Assembly (NCBI GenBank): GCA_019359395.1
Contig: JAHHHK010000023.1
Coordinates: 57,786-121,785 of the forward strand
Reading direction: 5' to 3'
Source: Komarekiella atlantica HA4396-MV6
GTDB taxonomy: Bacteria; Cyanobacteriota; Cyanobacteriia; Cyanobacteriales; Nostocaceae
Length of the DNA: 64,000 bases
Every line of letters starts with the position of its first letter. Positions within the stretch are counted from its first letter, which is position 1. This document shows positions 54,236 to 63,860 of this stretch, one piece after another. The translations under genes and the position numbers were made by a program. The notes below the pieces were generated by a model. It did not search any database, had not been told where the DNA came from, and saw only the letters and a list, made by a program, of their open reading frames with translations.

Positions 54236-55360
54236 GTGGTTGCCACCCCAGAAAAACTGCACGCCACCCACGAACATTTATCAGGTCAAGACCGTGTAGC
54301 TGTATTGCTCATGGGCTATGGCGAAGTCGAAAGCTACGAAGACTTCGCTAACTATAATGAACAAGCTTTAAATCTACTCACAGCAAAATTTGCGCCAGTG
54401 CCAACCTGGGTTTATCCCCCCCTGGCAAAACTTCTAGCGTTATTTGATCGGCATGAGTGGGGACACACACATCACGATTTTATTTCTCCACATAACGCCA
54501 TATTTGAACAACAACGCGCTGGGATCGAGAAGAATTTACAAGCAAAGTGGGGTGATGGTGTCCAAGTCTTCAAAGCCTTCAACTTCTGCGCCCCCTTTCT
54601 ACCAAACCAAGTCTTGACAGAAATCAAAAGCCAAGGCTTTGATAAAGTTTTAATTTATCCACTGTTAGTTGTTGATTCCATTTTTACCAGTGGTATTGCG
54701 ATCGAGCAAGTTAACAACGCTCTTGCCGAGTTGGCTGATGGTGAGGAACATTGGGTTAAAGGACTGCGCTACATTCCTTCTTTCTTCAATGAACCAGCCT
54801 ATATCGATTTGATGGCTCACTTAGTTGAAGAGAAAATTAACGCTGATTTAGCAGCAACTTACCTACCTTCTCAAATCGGCATTGTGTTAATGAATCACGG
54901 CTGTCCTCACAAAGCCAAAGGATTCACCTCTGGAATTATCGAAAGTCAGGCACTATACGATTTGGTAAGGGATAAGTTAATTAACCGCTATCCTTTAATC
55001 TCAGTAGGTTGGCTCAATCACGATACACCCTTAATTGAATGGACAGTACCAAACGCGGAGCAAGCTGCTAACAACCTCATTCAATTGGGTGCAAAAGTAG
55101 TCATATTTATGCCAATTGGTTTTGCTACAGAAAACCATGAAACTCTATTGGATGTACATCACATCATTCATGCTTTGGAGAAAAAGCATTCTGGTGTGAA
55201 CTACGTACAAATGGCTTGTGTTAACGACCATCCACAGTTTTTGGCGATGGCTGCTGAATGGGCGAATGCTCACATTGCCGAGTTGAAGAATGAGCAAGCT
55301 GTGACGGTTAACCCCCAACTATCTGGGGATCACCATCACCATCACCACCATCATCATTAA
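54236..55360 (+). CDS. ferrochelatase/CbiX-superfamily metal chelatase with poly-His tail
   Basis: About 374 residues from GTG 54236, which has AGAGGA at good spacing (an upstream TTG start would add 17 residues). It shows two chelatase-like halves: RVAVLLMGYGEVESYEDFANYNEQAL, then ISPHNAIFEQQRAGIEKNL, FKAFNFCAPFLPNQVLTEI, VLIYPLLVVDSIFTSGIAIEQV, and IGIVLMNHGCPHKAKGFTSGIIESQALYD. This is the ferrochelatase (chelatase class II) fold. The C-terminus is DHHHHHHHHH, nine consecutive histidines, as seen in cobalt/nickel chelatases and metallochaperones. The metal and tetrapyrrole are unknown. No C-terminal CAB helix as in cyanobacterial HemH is present. Confidence 0.8.
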   Translation: MVATPEKLHATHEHLSGQDRVAVLLMGYGEVESYEDFANYNEQALNLLTAKFAPVPTWVYPPLAKLLALFDRHEWGHTHHDFISPHNAIFEQQRAGIEKNLQAKWGDGVQVFKAFNFCAPFLPNQVLTEIKSQGFDKVLIYPLLVVDSIFTSGIAIEQVNNALAELADGEEHWVKGLRYIPSFFNEPAYIDLMAHLVEEKINADLAATYLPSQIGIVLMNHGCPHKAKGFTSGIIESQALYDLVRDKLINRYPLISVGWLNHDTPLIEWTVPNAEQAANNLIQLGAKVVIFMPIGFATENHETLLDVHHIIHALEKKHSGVNYVQMACVNDHPQFLAMAAEWANAHIAELKNEQAVTVNPQLSGDHHHHHHHHH

Positions 55361-55448
55361 GTTGAGGTAAAAGGGACTGGGGATTGAGTATTAATTATTT
55401 ATTCACCTTGTCCCCCAGTCCCTAGACAAAAAAGCCGCAATTATACCA

Positions 55449-55713
55449 CAAAATCAGTACATATAGGCGGAAATCCTTCTTTTTGCTCCTGTGCGAGAGA
55501 ATCCCATTTTTCACGTTTTAACCAAGATGCGTCAGGCGATCGCATAGCCCCATTTGGTAAAATAAACCCAACCGAAGAACCAAAAGCTATACTTAGTGAC
55601 TCATCACGATTTCACACTCCAAGTTGAGCAGTTAAATTAGCATTACGGTTGCTGGTTAAACCTCCTACTAAAGGCATTAGTAGCAATGTGCCATCAGCAT
55701 TACGCTCAAATCT
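55449..55713 (-). pseudogene. degenerate Uma2 gene fragment
   Basis: The minus strand is near-identical to the middle of the intact Uma2 gene (about 56215-56480), including the ELRSD-like to GG-TSNRNA-LTAQLGV region. The W codon of the QLGVWNR segment reads TGA, the N- and C-termini are absent, and it is joined on its 5' side to a different small gene fragment. A decayed partial copy of the neighbour. Confidence 0.75.
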
Positions 55714-55856
55714 GATTTTGACTGGCTTGAAGCCAAAATGTCAGTTTCATCATCAGAAAGCAGCGTCACTAGCACTTTTGTTCCTTCCGGTAATTTCGCT
55801 AACTCCAGCAGTTCTATTTTTCCTTGCCGAACAGTAGCCCAAAACGTTTTTAGCAT
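55714..55856 (-). pseudogene. small antitoxin-like N-terminal fragment
   Basis: From ATG 55856 the minus frame reads MLKTFWATVRQGKIELLELA and then KLPEGTKVLVTLLSDDETD, a pattern like the AF2212-type small antitoxins (beta-hairpin then LPEGTxVxVTL). It runs into the Uma2 remnant without a proper end, so it is a truncated fusion. Low certainty on family. Confidence 0.45.
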
Positions 55857-55988
55857 ATCCGTTTTATGAACAGTCGTGTTTTGATTTTATACTTGGATGG
55901 CTAAGAGTGCGATCGCCTTACAGAAAACCTCAAAAACAAAGCGATACCTGCGGTGAGCTACGCTAACGCATTTCGTATTTTAATCAAT

Positions 55989-56564
55989 TCACCAGATATC
56001 TTTAAGATTAAGTACAAATTGCGGTAGCACATCTTCTCCTGATAAACTAGCAGGAGATTGCAGCACTTCAACATCTCTACCAGAACGATAAATTTCTACT
56101 TGCCGAGTTTCTAAATCAATTAACCAACCTAATCTAGCACCGTTATCTCGGTACTCTTGCATTTTATTTTGTAGCCTTGTTAAACAATCAGTATCAGAAC
56201 GCAATTCCACGACAAAATCAGGACATACAGGCGGAAATCTCTCTTTTTGCTCCTGTGTGAGACAATCCCATCTGTCACTTCTTAACCAAGATGCGTCAGG
56301 AGAACGAACTGCCCCATTTGGTAAAATAAACCCAACCGAAGAACCAAAGGCTATACCTAGTGATTCATTACGATTCCACACTCCAAGTTGAGCAGTTAAG
56401 TTAGCATTGCGGTTGCTGGTTAAACCTCCGACTAGAGGCATTAGTAGCAATGTGCCATCAGCATTACGCTCAAATCTGATTAATTCATTTATTTGACATA
56501 ACTGGAAGAATTGCTCATCTGTTATTTGAAGAACAGGAGCAAAGTTGATAGTTAACGCATCCAT
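55989..56564 (-). CDS. Uma2-family (DUF820) PD-(D/E)XK protein
   Basis: A 191-residue cyanobacterial Uma2/DUF820 protein: ITDEQFFQLCQINELIRFERNADGTLLLMPLVGGLTSNRNANL, GFILPNGAVRSPDASWL, PDFVVELRSDTDCLTRLQNKMQEYRDNGARLGWLIDLETRQVEIYR. The PDxSW, VELRS and K-M-x-EYxDNGxxLGWLID elements are the conserved restriction-endonuclease-like core. Function is unknown; many copies exist per genome. A decayed partial copy lies just beyond its 3' end. Confidence 0.85.
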   Translation of the reverse strand: MDALTINFAPVLQITDEQFFQLCQINELIRFERNADGTLLLMPLVGGLTSNRNANLTAQLGVWNRNESLGIAFGSSVGFILPNGAVRSPDASWLRSDRWDCLTQEQKERFPPVCPDFVVELRSDTDCLTRLQNKMQEYRDNGARLGWLIDLETRQVEIYRSGRDVEVLQSPASLSGEDVLPQFVLNLKDIW

Positions 56565-56802
56565 AGAAAAATTTCAACTTGAATATTTCCATAAAATTTA
56601 ATATAGAAGCGATACCTACGGTAAGCTACGCTAACGCACTCCCCCATTACCAAAGCGATCGCTGATTGTATGATGGCACTGTAGGCGATCGCCTAACAGA
56701 AAACCTCAAAAATAAAGCTATCGCCTGTTGTGGAAGAGTGAGTGCGATCGCTTTTCATAAACATTTAATTTTCAATTTTTTAATCAAGAGCAGAATTTAT
56801 AA
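56565..56802. repeat. repeat-containing intergenic stretch
   Basis: Includes 'gcgatacctacggtaagctacgctaacgca' (56607-56638) and a HIP1-rich segment; related repeat at 55938-55970. No gene. Confidence 0.5.
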
Positions 56803-59310
56803 CTAATTTATCAGTAGGTTAACAGGCACTTCAGCTTTAAGTGTTGCCTCGACTGCTGGGTTAAAATTGACCGTGTATTGACGAATAACTGTTAGCTGAT
56901 CCCAGGTTAAGCGGCCTTCACGACGTTGCAAAAGCATTCGTAATAAATCTGTATCATGATCTAATTTTCTCTGCTTAATTAATGCATCCTTATTTTTCTG
57001 AAATTGCTCGTTCACCTTGCTGAGAAGATATTCTAACGGATCATCATTTTCTGGTAATGACTGTATTTTTCCTTCTTCTATACGCTCTAGCATTTCGCCA
57101 AAGTAATATAGCATCGCGTATGTTGTATAGGGCCATTGTCCACTGATAACTAACCAGCGAATTGTAGGCACAGGATTATTCAATATAAACTGTTCTCCCT
57201 TGTATTCAGCTAAAGTGCGAACAAGACGGTAGACGTTTACCAATCGTTTTAAATGACGGGGGTTAGGTCGCAAAAATCTTATAAAGTGGTAGAAGGCTTC
57301 TAGCTCGTCATAGCTAAAAGCAACTAAAGAGGGCGGCTCAGAAGGTTCAACAATCTTGCTTTCTGGAGTTTCAGCAGGTGTTAGTTTATCAACTAATTTT
57401 GAGGGAGTAGAGTTACTAGTATCCCTTAGTTGATATATTGGAGTGTTTTCAGTTTGAGAGGAAGTTTTTGATGAAGGAGTAGTAGAAACTGGTGGTTTTG
57501 GGTTTCCTAATTGTTCTGAAATGAAAGATTTAATTTCATCTGGGTTAGGTTCTGGGATGCGGAATGGAATTTGCACAATTTTGTCCAAATACTCATACCC
57601 AGAAGCTCCTGCTGGGCCTAGAAGATTGCTGTAGTGTTTTTCCACTGCACGGGTAATAATACGAGCATCAATTCCTAGACATACGATAAAGCTCTTAAAG
57701 TTGAGAAGTAAGTTAACAGCCTGTAAGACTTCAACAGCTTTTTGTGGTTCACAGCGATCTAAGTCATCTATAATTATTAATACTCGACCATTGTCTTTTT
57801 GCAACTGCTTTGCTAGCAATTCCAAGTCAGAGTGAATTTCCTCCATATAATCCATCTTTTTGCCATAATCAGTTCCCTTTAATAGAGTTGCAATCCACTG
57901 ACTCATAGGTTTGGACAATGTATCAGCTACCAGTTTGAATAATCCGGTAACTCCGACTGCTAAAACTGCACCCCAGATAAGTTTGAAGTCAATCTTGAAC
58001 TTGAACACCGTAAAGACTAATAGACCAGCTAATATAGCCAGAATAAAAATTAGTTGACCTTTAATATCTTCCAATTCACGTTGAAAGTTACGTGAGAATT
58101 TTTTTGCAAATAAACCAGGAAAACCCCAAGAAACTTTCTTTTCCAGTTCATTCATAATCTTGCGTACCAGTCCAGACCAAATGAGTTTAGCCGCACTGTA
58201 TTCCCAGGCGTTGAATTTGACAACATGAACACATGGGATAGGTGGATTGGTTTGAGATTCCTTTGTCTTGCGACGCTTTTCATCACGTTCTTTTAGTTCT
58301 CTTGTAATATGGTCAAGTAGGAACGACTTGCCCATACCCCACGATCCAAAGATACCAATAGTTAAAGGGGGCTTGGTGTATGGTGATTCAATTAGGTCAG
58401 CAAAAGCTTTGAAGTAGTGATTAAAGCCAAGATGATCATTTTCGGCTACGACATCATTTCCTGCGCCCCTAAGTTTACCAATCTGGTAGAACTTAATAAG
58501 TTCTTCAGTTTCGTTTAGATTAGGTTCTATAATTGGTATCTGATCAGCAGTATTTATTGAGCTATCTTTTGGAGTTACTACTTCTGTCGTGTTGACTACA
58601 GTTCTTTCTTTAGTTGGTAGTTTAGCAATAAGTATTTTGTAGCCCTCTCTCGCCGCATAGATTTGTGGTGTCATAGCAGGAGCAGTTTCTTGGACTTTCT
58701 GTTTGGCGTACTCATGTAACTCATCGACAGAAATTATGCCATCATTATTTAAATCTGCTGCTCCAGTCTCCATTCCCTCAATGAGGTAACGAGTGTAAAT
58801 TGATAATTCCGATCCATCCTCCGCAAAGGAATACTGTGTAGAAGTCGAAGAAGTGAGGACTGCACTGTTGCTTTTTGATGATAGTCCGTCAGCAAAAGCT
58901 CCACTAAACGTAGAGTCGATCATCACTACTTGCTGCCGAGAGCGGCTATTATTCATCATTTCATGGATAAAACTGGATGGAACAGCTGTTGATTGAATTA
59001 ATTCCCCTGTGGAACTTTTACGGGTTTTGGTAGTTGCAAAGTTAAGCCTTCCGCTCTCATTTTTAATACCATGACCTGAAAAGTAAAGCAGCACTAAGTC
59101 ATCCCTGTGGCGGTCTAAGAATAGGAGTTCAATAGCTTCTTGCATTGCCATTGAATCAGGATTTAGCAATGTTTGCACTTCATCAAAATCGCCAATCTCA
59201 TGGTTCAGCAACACTCGTTGCATTACCTCGACATCTTTTTCGGATGCTGGTAGAGGACTCAATCCAGTTTCATACTCACTGACTCCAATCAGCAATGCTA
59301 TCTTAGCCAT
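56803..59310 (-). CDS. caspase-like/EF-hand/KAP P-loop NTPase fusion protein
   Basis: 835 residues. Residues 1-230 form a caspase-like (peptidase C14) domain: KIALLIGVSEYETGLSPL, the catalytic His80 in LLYFSGHG, but the cysteine motif DCC(H/F)SG reads D132-STFSG, with Thr134 where cysteine is expected. A canonical EF-hand loop DLNNDGIISVDE occupies 186-197. After a linker (about 230-300) a KAP-type NTPase follows: Walker A GSWGMGKS at 322-329, two membrane spans at about 420-436 and 443-462 inserted in the NTPase, Walker B LIIIDDLDRCE at 511-521, and a C-terminal helical part. KAP NTPases and caspase-like proteins occur in conflict/defence systems. It stands alone on its strand. Function unknown. 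Confidence 0.85.
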   Translation of the reverse strand: MAKIALLIGVSEYETGLSPLPASEKDVEVMQRVLLNHEIGDFDEVQTLLNPDSMAMQEAIELLFLDRHRDDLVLLYFSGHGIKNESGRLNFATTKTRKSSTGELIQSTAVPSSFIHEMMNNSRSRQQVVMIDSTFSGAFADGLSSKSNSAVLTSSTSTQYSFAEDGSELSIYTRYLIEGMETGAADLNNDGIISVDELHEYAKQKVQETAPAMTPQIYAAREGYKILIAKLPTKERTVVNTTEVVTPKDSSINTADQIPIIEPNLNETEELIKFYQIGKLRGAGNDVVAENDHLGFNHYFKAFADLIESPYTKPPLTIGIFGSWGMGKSFLLDHITRELKERDEKRRKTKESQTNPPIPCVHVVKFNAWEYSAAKLIWSGLVRKIMNELEKKVSWGFPGLFAKKFSRNFQRELEDIKGQLIFILAILAGLLVFTVFKFKIDFKLIWGAVLAVGVTGLFKLVADTLSKPMSQWIATLLKGTDYGKKMDYMEEIHSDLELLAKQLQKDNGRVLIIIDDLDRCEPQKAVEVLQAVNLLLNFKSFIVCLGIDARIITRAVEKHYSNLLGPAGASGYEYLDKIVQIPFRIPEPNPDEIKSFISEQLGNPKPPVSTTPSSKTSSQTENTPIYQLRDTSNSTPSKLVDKLTPAETPESKIVEPSEPPSLVAFSYDELEAFYHFIRFLRPNPRHLKRLVNVYRLVRTLAEYKGEQFILNNPVPTIRWLVISGQWPYTTYAMLYYFGEMLERIEEGKIQSLPENDDPLEYLLSKVNEQFQKNKDALIKQRKLDHDTDLLRMLLQRREGRLTWDQLTVIRQYTVNFNPAVEATLKAEVPVNLLIN

Positions 59311-59466
59311 TCAATATCTCCTATTAAACTTCCACGAATTTCAGTTCTCTATAAAATCACTGTAAATTTAATCACTTCATAATACTTTAATTCCAGGAAT
59401 ACTTCTGGAATCAAGCTGCCATTAAAAGCTTTTATTCAAAAGTGATTTGCCCAATCAATTTCAAAC

Positions 59467-59492
59467 AAAAAACGGAGCCTTTAGTGACTCCG
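59467..59492 (-). terminator. rho-independent terminator of chlH
   Basis: Read on the minus strand: CGGAGTCACT, then AAAGGCTCCG (stem CGGAG / CTCCG), followed by TTTTTTG. Positioned about 50 bases after the chlH stop. Confidence 0.75.
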
Positions 59493-59542
59493 CTGTATAT
59501 AATATTAGCTGTAAAGCTTAGATAAATATTTACTCTTCCAAT

Positions 59543-62500
59543 CTACTCAATCCCTTCAATCCGGTCTTCAACTTCTTGGTATAACTCGCGCAGGCGATCT
59601 AAATTCTCCTCGCTAGTCTCCCAATAACCGCGTCCATTTACTTCCAATAAAGTTGATACAACCTTGCGGAAAGAATGGGGATTGAGGTTCATCAAACGTT
59701 TCTGCATTTCTTCATCTTTGATGAAGGTTTCGTTGGTATCCTCGTAAATCCAGTTATCAACTGCGCCAGCTGTCGCGCTCCAACCCATTGTATTTACTAA
59801 TCGTTTGGAGAGTTCGCGCACACCTTCATAACCGTGATTCAGCATTCCCTCATACCATTTGGGATTTAACAATTTGGTACGAGCATCCAAACGCACGGTT
59901 TCTGATAATGTCCGCACTTGAGCGTTAGCTGTGGTGGTGTCAGCGATATAAGATGCTGGTGTCTTGCCATCACCTCGCAGACTTGCCACAAGCTTGGTGG
60001 GATCAGAGTCGAAGTAGTGGGAAACATCCGTTAAGCTAATCTCGGAAGAATCCAGATTTTGGAAAGTTGCATCAGCAGTTTTCAATGTACTTTCAAAAAT
60101 CCCGCGCGATTCATCCATTATTCCGGGGTTATCGGAATTGAAGGAGAAGGATTTCCGGTTGAGATACATTTCCTGTAACTCGGCTTCGCTGTCCCAAGTG
60201 CTGTTTTCTACCGCCAAGTTGATATTTGACGAGTAGGAACCAGAAGCATTAGAGAAAACACGCGTCGCTGCTTGACGCAGATTAATCCCCATGTCTTCGG
60301 CTTGTTGCAAAGCATGTTTGCGGACAAAGTTCATTTCTAAGGGTTCATCTGCCTCAGCTGCCATTTTCACGCCTTGGTCTAGCAGGTTCATTTGATTGAT
60401 GAACAAGTCGCGGAATACCCCAGAACAGTTGATTACCACGTCAATTCTGGGGCGTCCCAACTCTTCTAAAGGAATTAACTCCAACTTGTTCACCCGTCCC
60501 AAAGCATCGGGAACCGGACGCACACCCACCATCCACATGATTTGGGCTAGGGATTCACCATAAGTTTTGATGTTATCGGTTCCCCAAAGGACGCAGGCAA
60601 TGGTTTCTGGCCACTTTCCATCGTTTTCGGCTTTGTTGCGTGCCAAAAGCCTGTCTACGACAATTTTGGCTGATTGGACTGCTGCTGTTGTCGGGATGGA
60701 TTGGGGGTCGAGTGCATGGATATTTTTACCTGTGGGTAATACATCTGGGTTACGAATAGGATCGCCACCAGGCCCAGGTAGGATATACTCGCCTTCTAAC
60801 CCTTTAAGTAATGCTCCGAGTTCGTTATCAGCACAAACTTGCTGCAAGCAGAATTCCAAATACTCAAACAGGGGTTTTAGGGCTGCGCTATCGACTTTGG
60901 GATAGCCTGCTTGATGCAATGCTTCTACCCAAGGTTCTTTTTTACCCATGTTGAAGAAATTCAACCGAGACACCAGCGAAACTCGCCCTTCAGCATCAGT
61001 TTGCTCTTGGACAAGGGCGCTAACTGCGGCGCGGGTTGCTAAAGTGATGTCTTGGAGTAGTTGGACATCTTCTAAAATGCCTCGGTCATTATTTTGGTAA
61101 ATATCGTCAATGTTGCGTCCAATACTGTTGGCGATAATTCCTGGTAAACTCTGTAGAGACGTTAAATTTAACGTCTCTACGCCTTCTGGGCGATCTAAGC
61201 TGGCGATATTGACGAGAGTTGCAACTGCTTCTTCTGCACTTGGTGGTTTACCAATAACGTGCAAACCACAAGGCAATAATCTCGACTCAATCTCCATCAA
61301 CTTCCGGTAGACGTTGCCAACAATATTATCCCGCTCCTCGGCAGTCATATCCTTAGCATCGGTTTCTGGCAGATTGATATCCTTATCCAGATTCACGATC
61401 CGGCATTTATCCATGATGCTGTTGACAATGGGGATGCCGCGTCCAGTATCTTTCAAGGTTTGGTAAGAAGCAATTAACTCGCTAAGTTCCTTCAAACCTT
61501 TATATAATCCAGCATTCTCCGCCGGAGGTGTCAGGTAGGAAATTGTCTCGGCATAACTCCGACGCTTAGCAATTGTCGCCTCACTGGGATTATTTGCTGC
61601 GTAGTAATACAGGTTGGGAATTGAGCCAATCAAGTTATCTGGATAGCAGTCACCAGACATCCCCATTTGCTTACCTGGCATGAATTCCAAGGAACCATGT
61701 GTACCAAAGTGAAGTACGGCATCAGCGCCCCAAATTTGCTCTAGATAGGTGTAATATGCTGCAAAACCGTGGTGAGGACTGGCTGAACGGGAGAACAATA
61801 GCCGCATCGGATCACCTTCGTAACCAAAGGTAGGTTGTACTCCAATGAAGACGTTACCGAATTGTTTACCGTAAACTAGCAGGTTTTGCCCATCACTGTT
61901 GAGATGTCCGGGAGGTGGGCCCCAGTTTTCTTCTAGGCGTTGGGAGTAGGGTGTCAGTGCTTCATATTCTGGCACAGACATTCTGTAAGCAATGTTGAGT
62001 TCGGGGCTGCTGTACTGTGCTTGGGCGTCATGAATGACTTCTTGCATCAGCGCTTCGGCGGATTCTGGTAATTCTGGTAAGTCGTAGCCGTTATTTTTCA
62101 GTGCTCTCATTACCTCGTAGATGGAGCCGAACACATCCAAGTAAGCGGCGGTTCCCACGTTGCCTTTATCTGGGGGGAAGCTGAAAACGGTGATGGCAAC
62201 TTTTTTATCAAGTTTCGGTTTGCGGCGGAGGTTTGCCCATTTTAAGGCGCGTTCGGCTACAGCTTCAACCCGATCGCGCAATGCGATCGCTTTGCCTGTA
62301 GTCCCATCTCTACCTGATAATATAATCGGCTCAATTGCTCCATCCAATTCGGGGATTGCAATTTGCAAAGCGACTTGAATCGGATGCAGTCCCAAATCGC
62401 TATCCATCCACTCTTCTGTGGTTTGGAATACTAAGGGCAACGCTACCATGTAAGGACGATTTAAGCGTTTGAGTGACTCAATTGCTTTAGGATGGTCTTG

Positions 62501-63550
62501 TCTTGCTGGGCCACCAACGAGAGCAAAACCAGTCAGCGATATCACTGCATCTACTAACTGTGTGTTGGTATTTGGTTCATAGAAGTAGGCATCTACAGGT
62601 TTGGAGAAATCCAAACCACCAGCAAATACGGGAAGTACTCGTGCGCCTAGTGCTTCCAACTCCTGCACCATTGCCACATAATGGGCATCATCACCTGTAA
62701 CTAGATGGGTGCGCTGTAATACTAACCCGACACAGGGAGCTAAAGGATCTTTGAGATCGTTAGAGATATCCTTACGAGCTGTGTACCAGTTGAGGTACTC
62801 TCTAACATCCTCAAACATACTGGGAGCCAAAGGATGCCAAATCCCTAAATCGGGATAAACCACTGGCGCTTGATATGTATTAGATGCAAAATTTTGTTTC
62901 TCTAAACCTTTAAATACATATTTATCAGCTAGCATCAGCAAGAAGTTTTCCAGGTTTTCTGGAGAACCACCTAGCCAATACTGAAAGCTGAGCATGAAAT
63001 TTCGGGCATCTTGTGCCTTGTCCATTGGCAGGAATTTCAGCACTTGCGGCAGTGTTCGCAAAAGCTTCAGCATTCCATCTTGGAATCCCGCACCTGATTT
63101 TTCTTTGCGTTTCCGCATGAATTGGGCGATCGCACTTTTCGACTGACCCAACTGTGCTAGAGAAAAGCTGCCCATTTTGTTTAGGCGCATTACTTCTGGC
63201 ATGGAGGGAAAGACAACGGAAACATCAAGGTGATCGCGGTGTGGTTCTACAGCTGCTACTACTTTCTGTGCTAAGTCTTCGATGAAAATGAGTGAAGCGA
63301 TGAAGATATTCGCACTCTCAATTTCCCGTTTGAACTCCTCGTAGTTCTCTGGGTCGCGGAGTTCCTCAATTAAGTACCCGCTGATTTCAATCGCCAAGTT
63401 GGGATTGCTCTCGTTAATCGTGCGAACCGCTTGCGACAATGCACTCTGGTACTGGGACTCAAGCACGACATAGACCACCTTAATTAAATTACGTCCGCGC
63501 AGGTTATCAGGCGCAATGTGTCTAATGGTGGACTTGACGTGGGTGAACAT
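59543..63550 (-). CDS. chlH: magnesium chelatase subunit H
   Basis: A 1335-residue CobN/ChlH-type protein, full length for cyanobacterial ChlH. Recognised segments: [40 protein letters not shown], the conserved [53 protein letters not shown] block (read here as [12 protein letters not shown]), and [14 protein letters not shown] [26 protein letters not shown]. It binds protoporphyrin IX and works with ChlI and ChlD to insert Mg2+ in chlorophyll synthesis; those genes are not in the window. Residues 791-799 (VETLNLTSL) are encoded by a palindromic repeat, so the gene tolerates an insertion there. A terminator follows. Confidence 0.95.
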   Translation of the reverse strand: MFTHVKSTIRHIAPDNLRGRNLIKVVYVVLESQYQSALSQAVRTINESNPNLAIEISGYLIEELRDPENYEEFKREIESANIFIASLIFIEDLAQKVVAAVEPHRDHLDVSVVFPSMPEVMRLNKMGSFSLAQLGQSKSAIAQFMRKRKEKSGAGFQDGMLKLLRTLPQVLKFLPMDKAQDARNFMLSFQYWLGGSPENLENFLLMLADKYVFKGLEKQNFASNTYQAPVVYPDLGIWHPLAPSMFEDVREYLNWYTARKDISNDLKDPLAPCVGLVLQRTHLVTGDDAHYVAMVQELEALGARVLPVFAGGLDFSKPVDAYFYEPNTNTQLVDAVISLTGFALVGGPARQDHPKAIESLKRLNRPYMVALPLVFQTTEEWMDSDLGLHPIQVALQIAIPELDGAIEPIILSGRDGTTGKAIALRDRVEAVAERALKWANLRRKPKLDKKVAITVFSFPPDKGNVGTAAYLDVFGSIYEVMRALKNNGYDLPELPESAEALMQEVIHDAQAQYSSPELNIAYRMSVPEYEALTPYSQRLEENWGPPPGHLNSDGQNLLVYGKQFGNVFIGVQPTFGYEGDPMRLLFSRSASPHHGFAAYYTYLEQIWGADAVLHFGTHGSLEFMPGKQMGMSGDCYPDNLIGSIPNLYYYAANNPSEATIAKRRSYAETISYLTPPAENAGLYKGLKELSELIASYQTLKDTGRGIPIVNSIMDKCRIVNLDKDINLPETDAKDMTAEERDNIVGNVYRKLMEIESRLLPCGLHVIGKPPSAEEAVATLVNIASLDRPEGVETLNLTSLQSLPGIIANSIGRNIDDIYQNNDRGILEDVQLLQDITLATRAAVSALVQEQTDAEGRVSLVSRLNFFNMGKKEPWVEALHQAGYPKVDSAALKPLFEYLEFCLQQVCADNELGALLKGLEGEYILPGPGGDPIRNPDVLPTGKNIHALDPQSIPTTAAVQSAKIVVDRLLARNKAENDGKWPETIACVLWGTDNIKTYGESLAQIMWMVGVRPVPDALGRVNKLELIPLEELGRPRIDVVINCSGVFRDLFINQMNLLDQGVKMAAEADEPLEMNFVRKHALQQAEDMGINLRQAATRVFSNASGSYSSNINLAVENSTWDSEAELQEMYLNRKSFSFNSDNPGIMDESRGIFESTLKTADATFQNLDSSEISLTDVSHYFDSDPTKLVASLRGDGKTPASYIADTTTANAQVRTLSETVRLDARTKLLNPKWYEGMLNHGYEGVRELSKRLVNTMGWSATAGAVDNWIYEDTNETFIKDEEMQKRLMNLNPHSFRKVVSTLLEVNGRGYWETSEENLDRLRELYQEVEDRIEGIE
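61153..61180. repeat. palindromic repeat inserted in-frame in chlH
   Basis: Perfect 28-bp palindrome made of GTAGAGACGTTAAA and its complement TTTAACGTCTCTAC. On the minus strand it encodes VETLNLTSL (chlH residues 791-799). The outer 'GTAGAGACG' is shared with intergenic palindromes at 24241, 53225 and 63848. Confidence 0.75.
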
Positions 63551-63860
63551 GCAGGTAGGCTCCTTTGATGCGCGTTCTCTACTGGAAGTTATGTAGTGAC
63601 AAATGCTGCCACAACTGACTTCTTCTCTTCGGCAATATGAACTTTTTATCAGAAAACGCTTACCTGCTAGGCATTTTGTCGTCTATATGACACAAATCGA
63701 TATAAAAAATGCAACATTTGTTAATACATATTGACAACTGATAAAAGTGATTACTCTAGTTTATGTAACGAAGATGTAATATTTGGGATTGGGGACTGGG
63801 GACTGTTGGCTGGGGAATGGGGCAAGGGGAACTTTTGACCCTTGTACAGACGCGATTAAT
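63551..63860. other. chlH upstream region with G-rich repeats
   Basis: The first 200 bases are A/T-rich and should hold the chlH promoter (minus strand); no motif is certain. From about 63785 a G-rich array ('ggggactgggg', 'ctggggaatgggg') follows, then CTTGTAC and the palindrome at 63848. Confidence 0.5.

Noticed and set aside
54163..54351. Short plus-strand reading frame MLRVREIIEIFLKLY...
   Set aside because: Out of frame with the conserved chelatase that starts at 54236; likely chance.
60567..60905. Plus-strand reading frames opposite chlH
   Set aside because: Antisense to a long, conserved gene and without any recognisable domain.
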